The translations under genes and the position numbers were made by a program. A stretch of DNA of 64,000 bases, taken from Coriaria nepalensis (lineage: Eukaryota > Streptophyta > Magnoliopsida > Cucurbitales > Coriariaceae). The DNA is taken from contig CP114481.1 in assembly GCA_027186245.1 (NCBI GenBank), positions 25,823,501-25,887,500 of the forward strand, read 5' to 3'. The notes below the pieces were generated by a model. That model saw only the letters and a program-made list of their open reading frames with translations, ran no database searches and was not told the DNA's origin. Below are positions 1-13,752 of the stretch, piece after piece. Position 1 is the first letter of the stretch; each line of letters begins with the position of its first letter.

Positions 1-1682
1 GTCTTAAATGCAAAAATATAATTGGTTTCAAGTGCTTTCAAAAAATTTAATGAAATGAAAAGACTGAATGATATACTTTTTAAAGCTAAAATAATGCATT
101 GTTGTCGTCAATAAATTAATTGCAAGTTATGTAAGAAAATCATGTTTGAAAGGCGAAAATAGAATTCGTTCAACTTAATTTAGAATGATTTAATGACTGG
201 ATGAGACTCAATGGCAAGACTTTAAGGCTAAACAAATGCATTGTTGCCTTCAATAGATTAACTGCAAGTTATGCACGAAAGTCATGTTTAAAGGCCGAAT
301 TTCGTTCGAAGCGATTTAGAATGATTTAATGACTAAAAGAGACGCAATAATATGACTTTAAGGCTAAAAAAATGCATAGTTGCCTTCAATAGATCAATTA
401 CAAGTTATTCATGAATTCCTGTCTTAAATGCAAAAATATAATTGGTTTCAAGTGCTTTCAAACAATTTAATGAAATGAAAAGACTGAATGATATACTTTT
501 TAAGGCTAAAATAATGCATTGTTGTCGTTAATAAATTAATTGCATGTTATGTAAGAAAATCATTTTTGAAGGGCGAAAATAAAATTCATTCGAGTTATTT
601 TAGTATGATTTATTGACTAGAAGAGACTCAGTGACATGACTTTAAGGCTAAACAAATGCATTGTTGCCTTCAATAGATCAACTGCAAGTTATGCACCAAA
701 GTCATGTTTAATGGCCGAATTTCGTTCGAAGTAATTTAGAATGATTTAATGACTAAAAGAGGTGCAATAATACGACTTTAAGGCTAAAAAGATGCATAGT
801 TGCCTTCAATTGATCAATTACTAGTTATGCATGAAAGTCGTGTCCTAAATGCAAAAATAGAATTGGTTCGAAGTGCTTTCAAACAATTTAATGAAATGAA
901 AAAACTGAATGATATACTTTTTAAGGCTAAAATAATACATTGTTGTCGTCCATAAATTAATTGCAAGTTATGTAAGAAAATCATGTTTGAAAGGCGAAAA
1001 TAGAATTCGTTCAACTTAATTTAGAATGATTTAATGACTGGATGAGACTCAATAACAAGACTTTAAGGCTAAACAAATGCATTGTTGCCTTCAATAGATT
1101 AACTGCAAGTTATGCACGAAAGTCATGTTTAAAGGCCGAATTTCGTTCGAAGTGATTTAGAATGATTTAATGACTAAAAGAGACGCAATAATATGAATTT
1201 TAGGCTAAAAAAATGCATAGTTGCCTTCAATTGATCAATTACAAGTTATGCATGAAAGTCGTGTCTTAAATACAAAAATAGAATTGGTTCGAAGTACTTT
1301 CAAACAATTTAATGAAATGAAAAGACTGAATGATATACTTTTTAAGGCTAAAATAATCCATTGTTGTCGTCAATAAATTAATTGCAAGTTATGTAAGAAA
1401 ATCATGTTTGAAAGGCGAAAATAGAATTCGTTCAACTTAATTTAGAATGATTTAATGACTCGATGAGACTCAATGACAAGACTTTAAGGCTAAACAAATG
1501 CATTGTTGCCTTCAATAGATTAACTGCAAGTTATGCACGAAAGTCATGTTTAAAGGCCGAATTTCGTTCGAAGCGATTTAGAATGATTTAATGACTAAAA
1601 GAGACGGAATAACATGAATTTTAGGGTAAAAAATGCATAGTTGCCTTCAAAAGATCAATTACAAGTTATTTATGAAAGTCGT
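1..1682. repeat. Diverged left zone, four units
   Basis: The four units start at 1, 421, 842 and 1263. They share fewer private variants with their neighbours than units to the right do. The first unit has TTGGTTTCAAG instead of TTGGTTCGAAG, and its C monomer ends in GAATTCCT near 414-420, giving an extra EcoRI site. The second unit carries a B2-type B monomer (564-705). The C monomer near 706-841 has GAAGTAATTT, losing the second CpG of the box-like site. The variant content resembles the diverged zones at 28.6-33.8 kb and 53.5-64 kb. Confidence 0.8.
564..705. repeat. Monomer B2, diverged B subtype (leftmost copy)
   Basis: This B-position monomer reads GGGCGAAAATAAAATTCATT, then CGAGTTATTTTAGTATG, TTTATTGACTAGAAGAGACTC and AGTGACATGAC. 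It differs from B1 at many linked sites and lacks GAATTC. The same subtype, with small changes, starts at 29608, 30029, 53612, 54454, 55295, 56558, 56979, 58663, 59362, 60205, 61050, 61893 and 63158. None was seen between 1683 and 28621 or between 33870 and 53454. Confidence 0.85.
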
Positions 1683-4206
1683 GTCTTAAATGCAAAAATA
1701 TAATTGGTTCGAAGTGCTTTCAAACCATTTAATGAAATGAAAAGACTGAATGTTATACTTTTTAAGGCTAAAATAATGCATTGTTGTCGTCAATAAATTA
1801 ATTGCAAGTTATGTAAGAAAATCATGTTTGGAAGGCGAAAATAGAATTCGTTCAACTTAATTTAGAATAATTAATGACTCGATGAGACTCAATGACAAGA
1901 CTTTAAGGCTAAACAAATGCATTGTTTCCTTCAATAGATCAACTGCAAGTTATGCATGAAAGTCATGTTTAAAGGCCGAATTTCGTTCGAAGCGATTTAG
2001 AATGATTTAATGACTAAAAGAGGCGCAATAATATGACTTTAAGGCTTAAAAAATGCATAGTTGCCTTCAATAGATCAATTACAAGTTATGCATGAAAGTC
2101 ATGTCTTAAATGCAAAAATAGAATTGGTTCGAAGTGCTTTCAAACAATTTAATGAAATGAAAAAACTGAATGTTATACTTTTTAAGGCTAAAATAATGCA
2201 TTGTTGTCGTCAATAAATTAATTGCTAGTTATGTAAGAAAATCATGTTTGAAAGGCGAAAATAGAATTCGTTCAACTTAATTTAGAATGATTTAATGACT
2301 CGATGAGACTCAATGACAAGACTTCAAGGCTAAACAAATGCATTGTTGCCTTCAATAGATTAACTGCAAGTTATACACGAAAGTCATGTTTAAAGGCCGA
2401 ATTTCGTTCGAAGCGATTTAGAATGATTTAATGACTAAAAGAGACGGAATAACATGAATTTTAGGGTAAAAAAATGCATAGTTGCCTTCAATAGATCAAT
2501 TACAAGTTATTTATGAAAGTCGTGTCTTAAATGCAAAAATATAATTGGTTCGAAGTGCTTTCAAACAATTTAATGAAATGAAAAGACTGAATGTTATACT
2601 TTTTAAGGCTAAAATAATGCATTGTTGTCGTCAATAAATTAATTGCAAGTTATGTAAGAAAATCATGTTTGAAAGGCGAAAATAGAATTCGTTCAACTTA
2701 ATTTAGAATGATTTAATGACTCGATGAGACTCAATGACAAGACTTTAAGGCTAAACAAATGCATTGTTGCCTTAAATAGATTAACTGCAAGTTATGCACG
2801 AAAGTCATGTTTAAAGGCCGAATTTCGTTCGAAGCGATTTAGAATGATTTAATGACTAAAAGAGACGCAATAACATGAATTTTAGGCTAAAAAAATGCAT
2901 AGTTGCCTTCAATAGATCAATTACAAGTTATTTATGAAAGTCGTGTCTTAAATGCAAAAATATAATTGGTTCGAAGTGCTTTCAAACAATTTAATGAAAT
3001 GAAAAGACTGAATGTTATACTTTTTAAGGCTAAAATAATGCATTGTTGTCATCAATAAATTAATTGCAAGTTATGTAAGAAAATCATGTTTGAAAGGCGA
3101 AAATAGAATTCGTTCAACTTAATTTAGAATAATTAATGACTCGATGAGACTCAATGACAAGACTTTAAGGCTAAACAAATGCATTGTTTCCTTCAATAGA
3201 TCAACTGCAAGTTATGCATGAAAGTCATGTTTAAAGGCCGAATTTCGTTCGAAGCGATTAAGAAAGATTTAATGACTAAAAGAGGCGCAATAATATGACT
3301 TTAAGGCTTAAAAAATGCATAGTTGCCTTCAATAGATCAATTACAAGTTATGCATGAAAGTCATGTCTTAAATGCAAAAATAGAATTGGTTCGAAGTGCT
3401 TTCAAACAATTTAATGAAATGAAAAAACTGAATGTTATACTTTTTAAGGCTAAAATAATGCATTGTTGTCGTCAATAAATTAATTGCAAGTTATGTAAGA
3501 AAATCATGTTTGAAAGGCGAAAATAGAATTCGTTCAACTTAATTTTGAATGATTTAATGACTCGATGAGACTCAATGACAAGACTTCAAGGCTAAACAAA
3601 TGCATTGTTGCCTTCAATAGATTAACTGCAAGTTATACACGAAAGTCATGTTTAAAGGCCGAATTTCGTTGGAAGCGATTTAGAATGATTTAATGACTAA
3701 AAGAGACGGAATAACATGAATTTTAGGGTAAAAAAATGCATAGTTGCCTTCAATAGATCAATTACAAGTTATTTATGAAAGTCGTGTCTTAAATGCAAAA
3801 ATATAATTGGTTCGAAGTGCTTTCAAACAATTTAATGAAATGAAAAGACTGAATGTTATACTTTTTAAGGCTAAAATAATGCATTGTTGTCGTCAATAAA
3901 TTAATTGCAAGTTATGTAAGAAAATCATGTTTGAAAGGCGAAAATAGAATTCGTTCAACTTAATTTAGAATGATTTAATGACTCGATGAGACTCAATGAC
4001 AAGACTTTAAGGCTAAACAAATGCATTGTTGCCTTCAATAGATTAACTGCAAGTTATGCACGAAAGTCATGTTTAAAGGCCGAATTTCGTTCGAAGCGAT
4101 TTAGAATGATTTAATGACTAAAAGAGACGCAATAACATGAATTTTAGGCTAAAAAAATGCATAGTTGCCTTCAATAGATCAATTACAAGTTATTTATGAA
4201 AGTCGT
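1683..4206. repeat. Tandem pair of 3-unit repeats (1262 bp each)
   Basis: Units at 1683, 2103 and 2524 are repeated by those at 2945, 3365 and 3786. Linked private variants mark the set: TTTAGAATAATTAATG (2-bp deletion), CATTGTTTCC and AAGGCTTAAA in the first unit (AAGGCTTAAA at 2041 and 3303), and GACTTCAAGG, TTATACACG and GACGGAATAACATG in the second. A third copy of the same three units lies at 7154-8415, with AAGGCTTAAA at 7512, 4209 bp (10 units) from the second. Confidence 0.88.
3664..3680 (+). other. Best CENP-B-box-like match in the window
   Basis: This copy reads TTTCGTTGGAAGCGATT and matches 14 of 17 positions of YTTCGTTGGAARCGGGA, missing only at the last three. The central GG comes from a single C-to-G change relative to neighbouring C monomers, which have TTCG there. 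The same central change appears at 56293-56309, but with CC in place of CG later in the motif. As it is a single change in one unit, chance is the simplest reading. Confidence 0.3.
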
Positions 4207-7153
4207 GTGTTAAATGCAAAAATATAATTGGTTCGAAGTGCTTTGAAACAATTTAATGAAATGAAAAGACTGAATGATATACTTTTTAAGGCTAAAATAA
4301 TGCATTGTTGTCGTCAATAAATTAATTGCAAGTTATGTAAGAGATTCATGTTTGAAAGGCAAAAATAGAATTCGTTCAACTTAATTTAGAATGATTTAAT
4401 GACTCGATGAGACTCAATGACAAGACTTTAAGGCTAAACAAATGCATTGTTGCCTTCAATAGATTAACTGCAAGTTATGCACGAAAGTCATATTTAAAGG
4501 CCGAATTTCGTTCGAAGCGATTTAGAATGATTTAATGACTAAAAGAGACGCAATAATATGAATTTTAGGCTAAAAAAATGCATAGTTGCCTTCAATAGAT
4601 CAATTACAAGTTATGCATGAAAGTCGTGTCTTAAATACGAAAATAGAATTGGTTCGAAGTACTTTCAAACAATTTAATGAAATGAAAAGACTGAATGATA
4701 TACTTTTTAAGGCTAAAATAATGCATTGTTGTCGTCAATAAATTAATTGCAAGTTATGTAAGAAAATCATGTTTGAAAGGGGAAAATAGAATTCGTTCAA
4801 CTTAATTTAGAATGATTTAATGACTCGATGAGACTCAATGACAAGACTTTAAGGCTAAACAAATGCATTGTTGCCTTCAATAGATTAACTGCAAGTTATG
4901 CACGAAAGTCATATTTAAAGGCCGAATTTCGTTCGAAGCGATTTAGAATGATTTAATGACTAAAAGAGACGCAATAATATGAATTTTAGGCTAAAAAAAT
5001 GCATAGTTGCCTTCAATAGATCAATTACAAGTTATGCATGAAAGTCGTGTCTTAAATACGAAAATAGAATTGGTTCGAAGTACTTTCAAACAATTTAATG
5101 AAATGAAAAGACTGAATGATATACTTTTTAAGGCTAAAATAATGCATTGTTGTCGTCAATAAATTAATTGCAAGTTATGTAAGAAAATCATGTTTGAAAG
5201 GGGAAAATAGAATTCGTTCAACTTAATTTAGAATGATTTAATGACTCGATGAGACTCAATGACAAGACTTTAAGGCTAAACAAATGCATTGTTGCCTTCA
5301 ATAGATTAACTGCAAGTTATGCACGAAAGTCATATTTAAAGGCCGAATTTCGTTCGAAGCGATTTAGAATGATTTAATGACTAAAAGAGACGCAATAATA
5401 TGAATTTTAGGCTAAAAAAATGCATAGTTGCCTTCAATAGATCAATTACAAGTTATGCATGAAAGTCGTGTCTTAAATGCAAAAATATAATTGGTTCGAA
5501 GTGCTTTCAAACAATTTAATGAAATGAAAAGACTGAATGTTATACTTTTTAAGGCTAAAATAATGCATTGTTGTCGTCAATAAATTAATTGCAAGTTATG
5601 TAAGAAAATCATGTTTGAAAGGCGAAAATAGAATTCGTTCAACTTAATTTAGAATGATTTAATGACTCGATGAGACTCAATGACAAGACTTTAAGGCTAA
5701 ACAAATGCATTGTTGCCTTCAATAGATTAACTGCAAGTTATGCACGAAAGTCATGTTTAAAGGCCGAATTTCGTTCGAAGCGATTTAGAATGATTTAATG
5801 ACTAAAAGAGACGCAATAACATGAATTTTAGGCTAAAAAAATGCATAGTTGCCTTCAATAGATCAATTACAAGTTATTTATGAAAGTCGTGTGTTAAATG
5901 CAAAAATATAATTGGTTCGAAGTGCTTTGAAACAATTTAATGAAATGAAAAGACTGAATGATATACTTTTTAAGGCTAAAATAATGCATTGTTGTCGTCA
6001 ATAAATTAATTGCAAGTTATGTAAGAGATTCATGTTTGAAAGGCAAAAATAGAATTCGTTCAACTTAATTTAGAATGATTTAATGACTCGATGAGACTCA
6101 ATGACAAGACTTTAAGGCTAAACAAATGCATTGTTGCCTTCAATAGATTAACTGCAAGTTATGCACGAAAGTCATATTTAAAGGCCGAATTTCGTTCGAA
6201 GCGATTTAGAATGATTTAATGACTAAAAGAGACGCAATAATATGAATTTTAGGCTAAAAAAATGCATAGTTGCCTTCAATAGATCAATTACAAGTTATGC
6301 ATGAAAGTCGTGTCTTAAATACGAAAATAGAATTGGTTCGAAGTACTTTCAAACAATTTAATGAAATGAAAAGACTGAATGATATACTTTTTAAGGCTAA
6401 AATAATGCATTGTTGTCGTCAATAAATTAATTGCAAGTTATGTAAGAAAATCATGTTTGAAAGGGGAAAATAGAATTCGTTCAACTTAATTTAGAATGAT
6501 TTAATGACTCGATGAGACTCAATGACAAGACTTTAAGGCTAAACAAATGCATTGTTGCCTTCAATAGATTAACTGCAAGTTATGCACGAAAGTCATATTT
6601 AAAGGCCGAATTTCGTTCGAAGCGATTTAGAATGATTTAATGACTAAAAGAGACGCAATAATATGAATTTTAGGCTAAAAAAATGCATAGTTGCCTTCAA
6701 TAGATCAATTACAAGTTATGCATGAAAGTCGTGTCTTAAATACGAAAATAGAATTGGTTCGAAGTACTTTCAAACAATTTAATGAAATGAAAAGACTGAA
6801 TGATATACTTTTTAAGGCTAAAATAATGCATTGTTGTCGTCAATAAATTAATTGCAAGTTATGTAAGAAAATCATGTTTGAAAGGGGAAAATAGAATTCG
6901 TTCAACTTAATTTAGAATGATTTAATGACTCGATGAGACTCAATGACAAGACTTTAAGGCTAAACAAATGCATTGTTGCCTTCAATAGATTAACTGCAAG
7001 TTATGCACGAAAGTCATATTTAAAGGCCGAATTTCGTTCGAAGCGATTTAGAATGATTTAATGACTAAAAGAGACGCAATAATATGAATTTTAGGCTAAA
7101 AAAATGCATAGTTGCCTTCAATAGATCAATTACAAGTTATTTATGAAAGTCGT
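3786..7153. repeat. Tandem pair of 4-unit repeats (1684 bp each)
   Basis: Copy one is 3786-5469 and copy two is 5470-7153. GTGTGTTAAATG lies at 4205 and again at 5889 (difference 1684). The GAGATTCATG variant lies at 4341 and 6025 (1684). Units three and four of each copy have AAATACGAAAATAG with AAGTACTTT and GGGGAAAATAG. Sequence after the second copy returns to the 3-unit set seen at 2945, so the tetramer appears to have been duplicated inside an older arrangement. Confidence 0.88.
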
Positions 7154-8415
7154 GTCTTAAATGCAAAAATATAATTGGTTCGAAGTGCTTTCAAACAATT
7201 TAATGAAATGAAAAGACTGAATGTTATACTTTTTAAGGCTAAAATATTGCATTGTTGTCGTCAATAAATTAATTGCAAGTTATGTAAGAAAATCATGTTT
7301 GAAAGGCGAAAATAGAATTCGTTCAACTTAATTTAGAATAATTAATGACTCGATGAGACTCAATGACAAGACTTTAAGGCTAAACAAATGCATTGTTTCC
7401 TTCAATAGATCAACTGCAAGTTATGCATGAAAGTCATGTTTAAAGGCCGAATTTCGTTCGAAGCGATTAAGAATGATTTAATGACTAAAAGAGGCGCAAT
7501 AATATGACTTTAAGGCTTAAAAAATGCATAGTTGCCTTCAATAGATCAATTACAAGTTATGCATGAAAGTCATGTCTTAAATGCAAAAATAGAATTGGTT
7601 CGAAGTGCTTTCAAACAATTTAATGAAATGAAAAAACTGAATGTTATACTTTTTAAGCCTAAAATAATGCATTGTTGTCGTCAATAAATTAATTGCAAGT
7701 TATGTAAGAAAATCATGTTTGAAAGGCGAAAATAGAATTCGTTCAACTTAATTTAGAATGATTTAATGACTCGATGAGACTCAATGACAAGACTTCAAGG
7801 CTAAACAAATGCATTGTTGCCTTCAATAGATTAACTGCAAGTTATACACGAAAGTCATGTTTAAAGGCCGAATTTCGTTCGAAGCGATTTAGAATGATTT
7901 AATGACTAAAAGAGACGGAATAACATGAATTTTAGGGTAAAAAAATGCATAGTTGCCTTCAATAGATCAATTACAAGTTATTTATGAAAGTCGTGTCTTA
8001 AATGCAAAAATATAATTGGTTCGAAGTGCTTTCAAACAATTTAATGAAATGAAAAGACTGAATGTTATACTTTTTAAGGCTAAAATAATGCATTGTTGTC
8101 GTCAATAAATTAATTGCAAGTTATGTAAGAAAATCATGTTTGAAAGGCGAAAATAGAATTCGTTCAACTTAATTTAGAATGATTTAATGACTCGATGAGA
8201 CTCAATGACAAGACTTTAAGGCTAAACAAATGCATTGTTGCCTTCAATAGATTAACTGCAAGTTATGCACGAAAGTCATGTTTAAAGGCCGAATTTCGTT
8301 CGAAGCGATTTAGAATGATTTAATGACTAAAAGAGACGCAATAACATGAATTTTAGGCTAAAAAAATGCATAGTTGCCTTCAATAGATCAATTACAAGTT
8401 ATTTATGAAAGTCGT
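7154..8415. repeat. Third copy of the 3-unit repeat
   Basis: Units at 7154, 7574 and 7995 repeat those at 2945, 3365 and 3786 with an offset of 4209 bp (10 units). They carry TTTAGAATAATTAATG, CATTGTTTCC, AAGGCTTAAA (7512), GACTTCAAGG and TTATACACG. The match continues through the following units: GTGTGTTAAATG at 8414 corresponds to 4205. Small private changes (for example ATATTGCATT near 7245, TTAAGCCTAA near 7655) show that the copies have had some time to diverge. Confidence 0.85.
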
Positions 8416-11400
8416 GTGTTAAATGCAAAAATATAATTGGTTCGAAGTGCTTTGAAACAATTTAATGAAATGAAAAGACTGAATGATATACTTTTTAAGG
8501 CTAAAATAATGCATTGTTGTCGTCAATAAATTAATTGCAAGTTATGTAAGAGATTCATGTTTGAAAGGCGAAAATAGAATTCGTTCAACTTAATTTAGAA
8601 TGATTTAATGACTCGATGAGACTCAATGACAAGACTTTAAGGCTAAACAAATGCATTGTTGCCTTCAATAGATTAACTGCAAGTTATGCACGAAAGTCAT
8701 ATTTAAAGGTAGAATTTCGTTCGAAGCGATTTAGAATGATTTAATGACTAAAAGAGACGCAATAATATGAATTTTAGGCTAAAAAAATGCATAGTTGCCT
8801 TCAATAGATCAATTACAAGTTATGCATGAAAGTCGTGTCTTAAATACGAAAATAGAATTGGTTCGAAGTACTTTCAAACAATTTAATGAAATGAAAAGAC
8901 TGAATGATATACTTTTTAAGGCTAAAATAATGCATTGTTGTCGTCAATAAATTAATTGCAAGTTATGTAAGAAAATCATGTTTGAAAGGGGAAAATAGAA
9001 TTCGTTCAACTTAATTTAGAATGATTTAATGACTCGATGAGACTCAATGACAAGACTTTAAGGCTAAACAAATGCATTGTTGCCTTCAATAGATTAACTG
9101 CAAGTTATGCACGAAAGTCATATTTAAAGGCCGAATTTCGTTCGAAGCGATTTAGAATGATTTAATGACTAAAAGAGACGCAATAATATGAATTTTAGGC
9201 TAAAAAAATGCATAGTTGCCTTCAATAGATCAATTACAAGTTATGCATGAAAGTCGTGTCTTAAATACGAAAATAGAATTGGTTCGAAGTACTTTCAAAC
9301 AATTTAATGAAATGAAAAGACTGAATGATATACTTTTTAAGGCTAAAATAATGCATTGTTGTCGTCAATAAATTAATTGCAAGTTATGTTAGAGAATCAT
9401 GTTTGAAAGGCGAAAATAGAATTCGTTCAACTTAATTTAGAATGATTTAATGACTCGATGAGACTCAATGACAAGACTTTAAGGCTAAACAAATGTATTG
9501 TTGCCTTCAATAGATTAACTGCAAGTTATGCACGAAAGTCATATTTAAAGGCCGAATTTCGTTCGAAGCGATTTAGAATGATTTAATGACTAAAAGAGAC
9601 GCAATAATATGAATTTTAGGCTAAAAAAATGCATAGTTGCCTTCAATAGATCAATTACAAGTTATGCATGAAAGTCGTGTCTTAAATACGAAAATAGAAT
9701 TGGTTCGAAGTACTTTCAAACAATTTAATGAAATGAAAAGACTGAATGATATACTTTTTAAGGCTAAAATAATGCATTGTTGTCGTCAATAAATTAATTG
9801 CAAGTTATGTAAGAAAATCATGTTTGAAAGGCGAAAATAAAATTCGTTCAACTTAATTTAGAATGATTTAATGACTGGATGAGACTCAATGACAAGACTT
9901 TAAGGCGAAACAAATGCATTGTTGCCTTCAATAGATTAACTGCAAGTTATGCACGAAAGTCATGTTTAAAGGCCGAATTTCGTTCGAAGCGATTTAGAAT
10001 GATTTAATGACTAAAAGAGACGCAATAACATGAATTTTAGGCTAAAAAAATGCATAGTTGCCTTCAATAGATCAATTACAAGTTATTTATGAAAGTCATG
10101 TGTTAAATGCAAAAATATAATTGGTTCGAAGTGCTTTGCAACAATTTAATGAAATGAAAAGACTGAATGATATACTTTTTAAGGCTAAAATAATGCATTG
10201 TTGTCGTCAATAAATTAATTGCAAGTTATGTAAGAGAATAATGTTTGAAAGGCGAAAATAGAATTCGTTCAACTTAATTTAGAATGATTTAATGACTCGA
10301 TGAGACTCAATGACAAGACTTTAAGGCTAAACAAATGTATTGTTGCCTTCAATAGATTAACTGCAAGTTATGCACGAAAGTCATATTTAAAGGCCGAATT
10401 TCGTTCGAAGCGATTTAGAATGATTTAATGACTAAAAGAGACGCAATAACATGAATTTTAGGCTAAAAAAATGCATAGTTGCCTTCAATAGATCAATTAC
10501 AAGTTATTTATGAAAGTCGTGTCTTAAATGCAAAAATATAATTGGTTCGAAGTGCTTTCAAACAATTTAATGAAATGAAAAGACTGAATGTTATACTTTT
10601 TAAGGCTAAAATAATGCATTGTTGTCGTCAATAAATTAATTGCAAGTTATGTAAGAAAATCATGTTTGAAAGGCGAAAATAGAATTCGTTCAACTTAATT
10701 TAGAATGATTTAATGACTCGATGAGACTCAATGACAAGACTTTAAGGCTAAACAAATGCATTGTTGCGTTCAATAGATTAACTGCAAGTTATGCACGAAA
10801 GTCATATTTAAAGGCCGAATTTCGTTCGAAGCGATTTAGAATGATTTAATGACTAAAAGAGACGCAATAATATGAATTTTAGGCTAAAAAAATGCATAGT
10901 TGCCTTCAATAGATCAATTACAAGTTATGCATGAAAGTCGTGTCTTAAATACGAAAATAGAATTGGTTCGAAGTGCTTTCAAACAATTTAATGAAATGAA
11001 AAGACTGAATGTTATACTTTTTAAGGCTAAAATAATGCATTGTTGTCGTCAATAAATTAATTGCAAGTTATGTAAGAAAATCATGTTTGAAAGGCGAAAA
11101 TAGAATTCGTTCAACTTAATTTAGAATGATTTAATTACTGGATGAGACTCGATGACATGACTTTAAGGCTAAACAAATGCATTGTTGCCTTCAATAGATT
11201 AACTGCAAGTTATGCACGAAAGTCATGTTTAAAGGCCGAATTTTGTTCGAAGCGATTTAGAATGATTTAATGACTAAAAGAGACGCAATAATATGACTTT
11301 AAGGCTAAAAAAATGCATAGTTGCCTTCAATAGATCAATTACAAGTTATTTATGAAAGTCGTGTCTTAAATGCAAAAATATAATTGGTTCGAAGTGCTTT

Positions 11401-13467
11401 CAAACAATTTAATGAAATGAAAAGACTGAATGTTATACTTTTTAAGGCTAAAATAATGCATTGTTGTCGTCAATAAATTAATTGCAAGTTATGTAAGAAA
11501 ATCATGTTTGAAAGGCGAAAATAGAATTCGTTCAACTTAATTTAGAATGATTTAATGACTCGATGAGACTCGATGACAAGACTTTAAGGCTAAACAAATG
11601 CATTGTTGCCTTCAATAGATTAACTGCAACTTATGCACGAAAGTCATGTTTAAAGGCCGAATTTCGTTCGAAGCGATTTAGAATGATTTAATGACTAAAA
11701 GAGACGCAATAATATGACTTTAAGGCTAAAAAAATGCATAGTTGCCTTCAATAGATCAATTACAAGTTATGCATGAAAGTCGTGTCTTAAATACAAAAAT
11801 AGAATTGGTTCGAAGTACTTTCAAACAATTTAATGAAATGAAAAGACTGAATGATATACTTTTTAAGGCTAAAATAATGCATTGTTGTCGTCAATAAATT
11901 AATTGCAAGTTATGTAAGAGAATCATGTTTGAAAGGCGAAAATAGAATTCGTTCAACTTAATTTAGAATGATTTAATGACTCGATGAGACTCAATGACAA
12001 GACTTTAAGGCTAAACAAATGCATTGTTGCCTTCAATAGATTAACTGCAAGTTATGCACGAAAGTCATATTTAAAGGCCGAATTTCGTTCGAAGCGATTT
12101 AGAATGATTTAACGACTAAAAGAGACCCAATAATATGAATTTTAGGCTAAAAAAATGCATAGTTGCCTTCAATAGATCAATTACAAGTTATGCATGAAAG
12201 TCGTGTCTTAAATACGAAAATAGAATTGGTTCGAAGTGCTTTCAAACAATTTAATGAAATGAAAAGACTGAATGTTATACTTTTTAAGGCTAAAATAATG
12301 CATTGTTGTCGTCAATAAATTAATTGCAAGTTATGTAAGAAAATCATGTTTGAAAGGCGAAAATAGAATTCGTTCAACTTAATTTAGAATGATTTAATGA
12401 CTCGATGAGACTCAATGACAAGACTTTACGGCTAAACAAATGCATTGTTGCCTTCAATAGATTAACTGCAAGTTATGCACGAAAGTCATGTTTAAAGGCC
12501 GAATTTCGTTCGAAGCGATTTAGAATGATTTAATGACTAAAAGAGACGGAATAACATGAATTTTAGGGTAAAAAAATGCATACTTGCCTTCAATAGATCA
12601 ATTACAAGTTATTTATGAAAGTCGTGTCTTAAATGCAAAAATATAATTGGTTCGAAGTGCTTTCAAACAATTTAATGAAATGAAAAGACTGAATGATATA
12701 CTTTTTAAGGCTAAAATAATGCATTGTTGTCGTCAATAAATTAATTGCAAGTTATGTAAGAGATTCATGTTTGAAAGGCGAAAATAGAATTCGTTCAACT
12801 TAATTTAGAATGATTTAATGACTCGATGAGACTCAATGACAAGACTTTAAGGCTAAACAAATGCATTGTTGCCTTCAATAGATTAACTGCAAGTTATGCA
12901 CGAAAGTCATATTTAAAGGTAGAATTTCGTTCGAAGCGATTTAGAATGATTTAATGACTAAAAGAGACGCAATAATATGAATTTTAGGCTAAAAAAATGC
13001 ATAGTTGCCTTCAATAGATCAATTACAAGTTATGCATGAAAGTCGTGTCTTAAATACGAAAATAGAATTGGTTCGAAGTACTTTCAAACAATTTAATGAA
13101 ATGAAAAGACTGAATGATATACTTTTTAAGGCTAAAATAATGCATTGTTGTCGTCAATAAATTAATTGCAAGTTATGTAAGAAAATCATGTTTGAAAGGG
13201 GAAAATAGAATTCGTTCAACTTAATTTAGAATGATTTAATGACTCGATGAGACTCAATGACAAGACTTTAAGGCTAAACAAATGCATTGTTGCCTTCAAT
13301 AGATTAACTGCAAGTTATGCACGAAAGTCATATTTAAAGGCCGAATTTCGTTCGAAGCGATTTAGAATGATTTAATGACTAAAAGAGACGCAATAATATG
13401 AATTTTAGGCTAAAAAAATGCATAGTTGCCTTCAATAGATCAATTACAAGTTATGCATGAAAGTCGT

Positions 13468-13610
13468 GTCTTAAATACGAAAATAGAATTGGTTCGAAGT
13501 ACTTTCAAACAATTTAATGAAATGAAAAGACTGAATGATATACTTTTTAAGGCTAAAATAATGCATTGTTGTCGTCAATAAATTAATTGCAAGTTATGTT
13601 AGAGAATCAT
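13468..13610. repeat. Monomer A (reference copy)
   Basis: This monomer is 143 bp and the most A+T-rich of the three (about 75%). It begins GTCTTAAATG and ends at GAAAATCAT or GAGAATCAT. It is the main carrier of block-defining variants: AAATGCAAAAATATAATT, AAATGCAAAAATAGAATT, AAATACAAAAATAGAATT and AAATACGAAAATAGAATT, followed by AAGTGCTTT or AAGTACTTT, then GAATGATATA or GAATGTTATA. Its right half reads TTGTCGTCAATAAATTAATT where B and C have TTGCCTTCAATAGAT. It has the TTCGAA palindrome but GG and TG in place of the CpGs needed for the box-like motif of monomer C. Confidence 0.92.
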
Positions 13611-13752
13611 GTTTGAAAGGCGAAAATAGAATTCGTTCAACTTAATTTAGAATGATTTAATGACTCGATGAGACTCAATGACAAGACTTTAAGGCTAAAC
13701 AAATGTATTGTTGCCTTCAATAGATTAACTGCAAGTTATGCACGAAAGTCAT
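13611..13752. repeat. Monomer B (reference copy, B1 subtype)
   Basis: This monomer is 142 bp. It begins GTTTGAAAGGCG and contains one EcoRI site (GAATTC), so a digest would give a 421-bp ladder. The middle reads TTTAGAATGATTTAATGACT, then GATGAGACTC, which is shared in part with monomer C (GAATGATTTAATGACT). Variants at GACTCGATGAG versus GACTGGATGAG and at GACAAGAC versus GACATGAC follow the larger blocks. A strongly diverged subtype, B2, replaces it in some zones and lacks the EcoRI site in most copies seen. Confidence 0.92.

Noticed and set aside
814..1014. 66-codon open frame on the minus strand
   Set aside because: It lies across a C-to-A boundary of the satellite. The same place in nearly all other units is closed by stops. 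It has no plausible ribosome or promoter context and looks like a chance open stretch.
13468..13610. CENP-B-box-like site in monomer A (TTGGTTCGAAGTGCTTT)
   Set aside because: It lacks both the first TTCG at the right place and the second CG, so the core is not kept.
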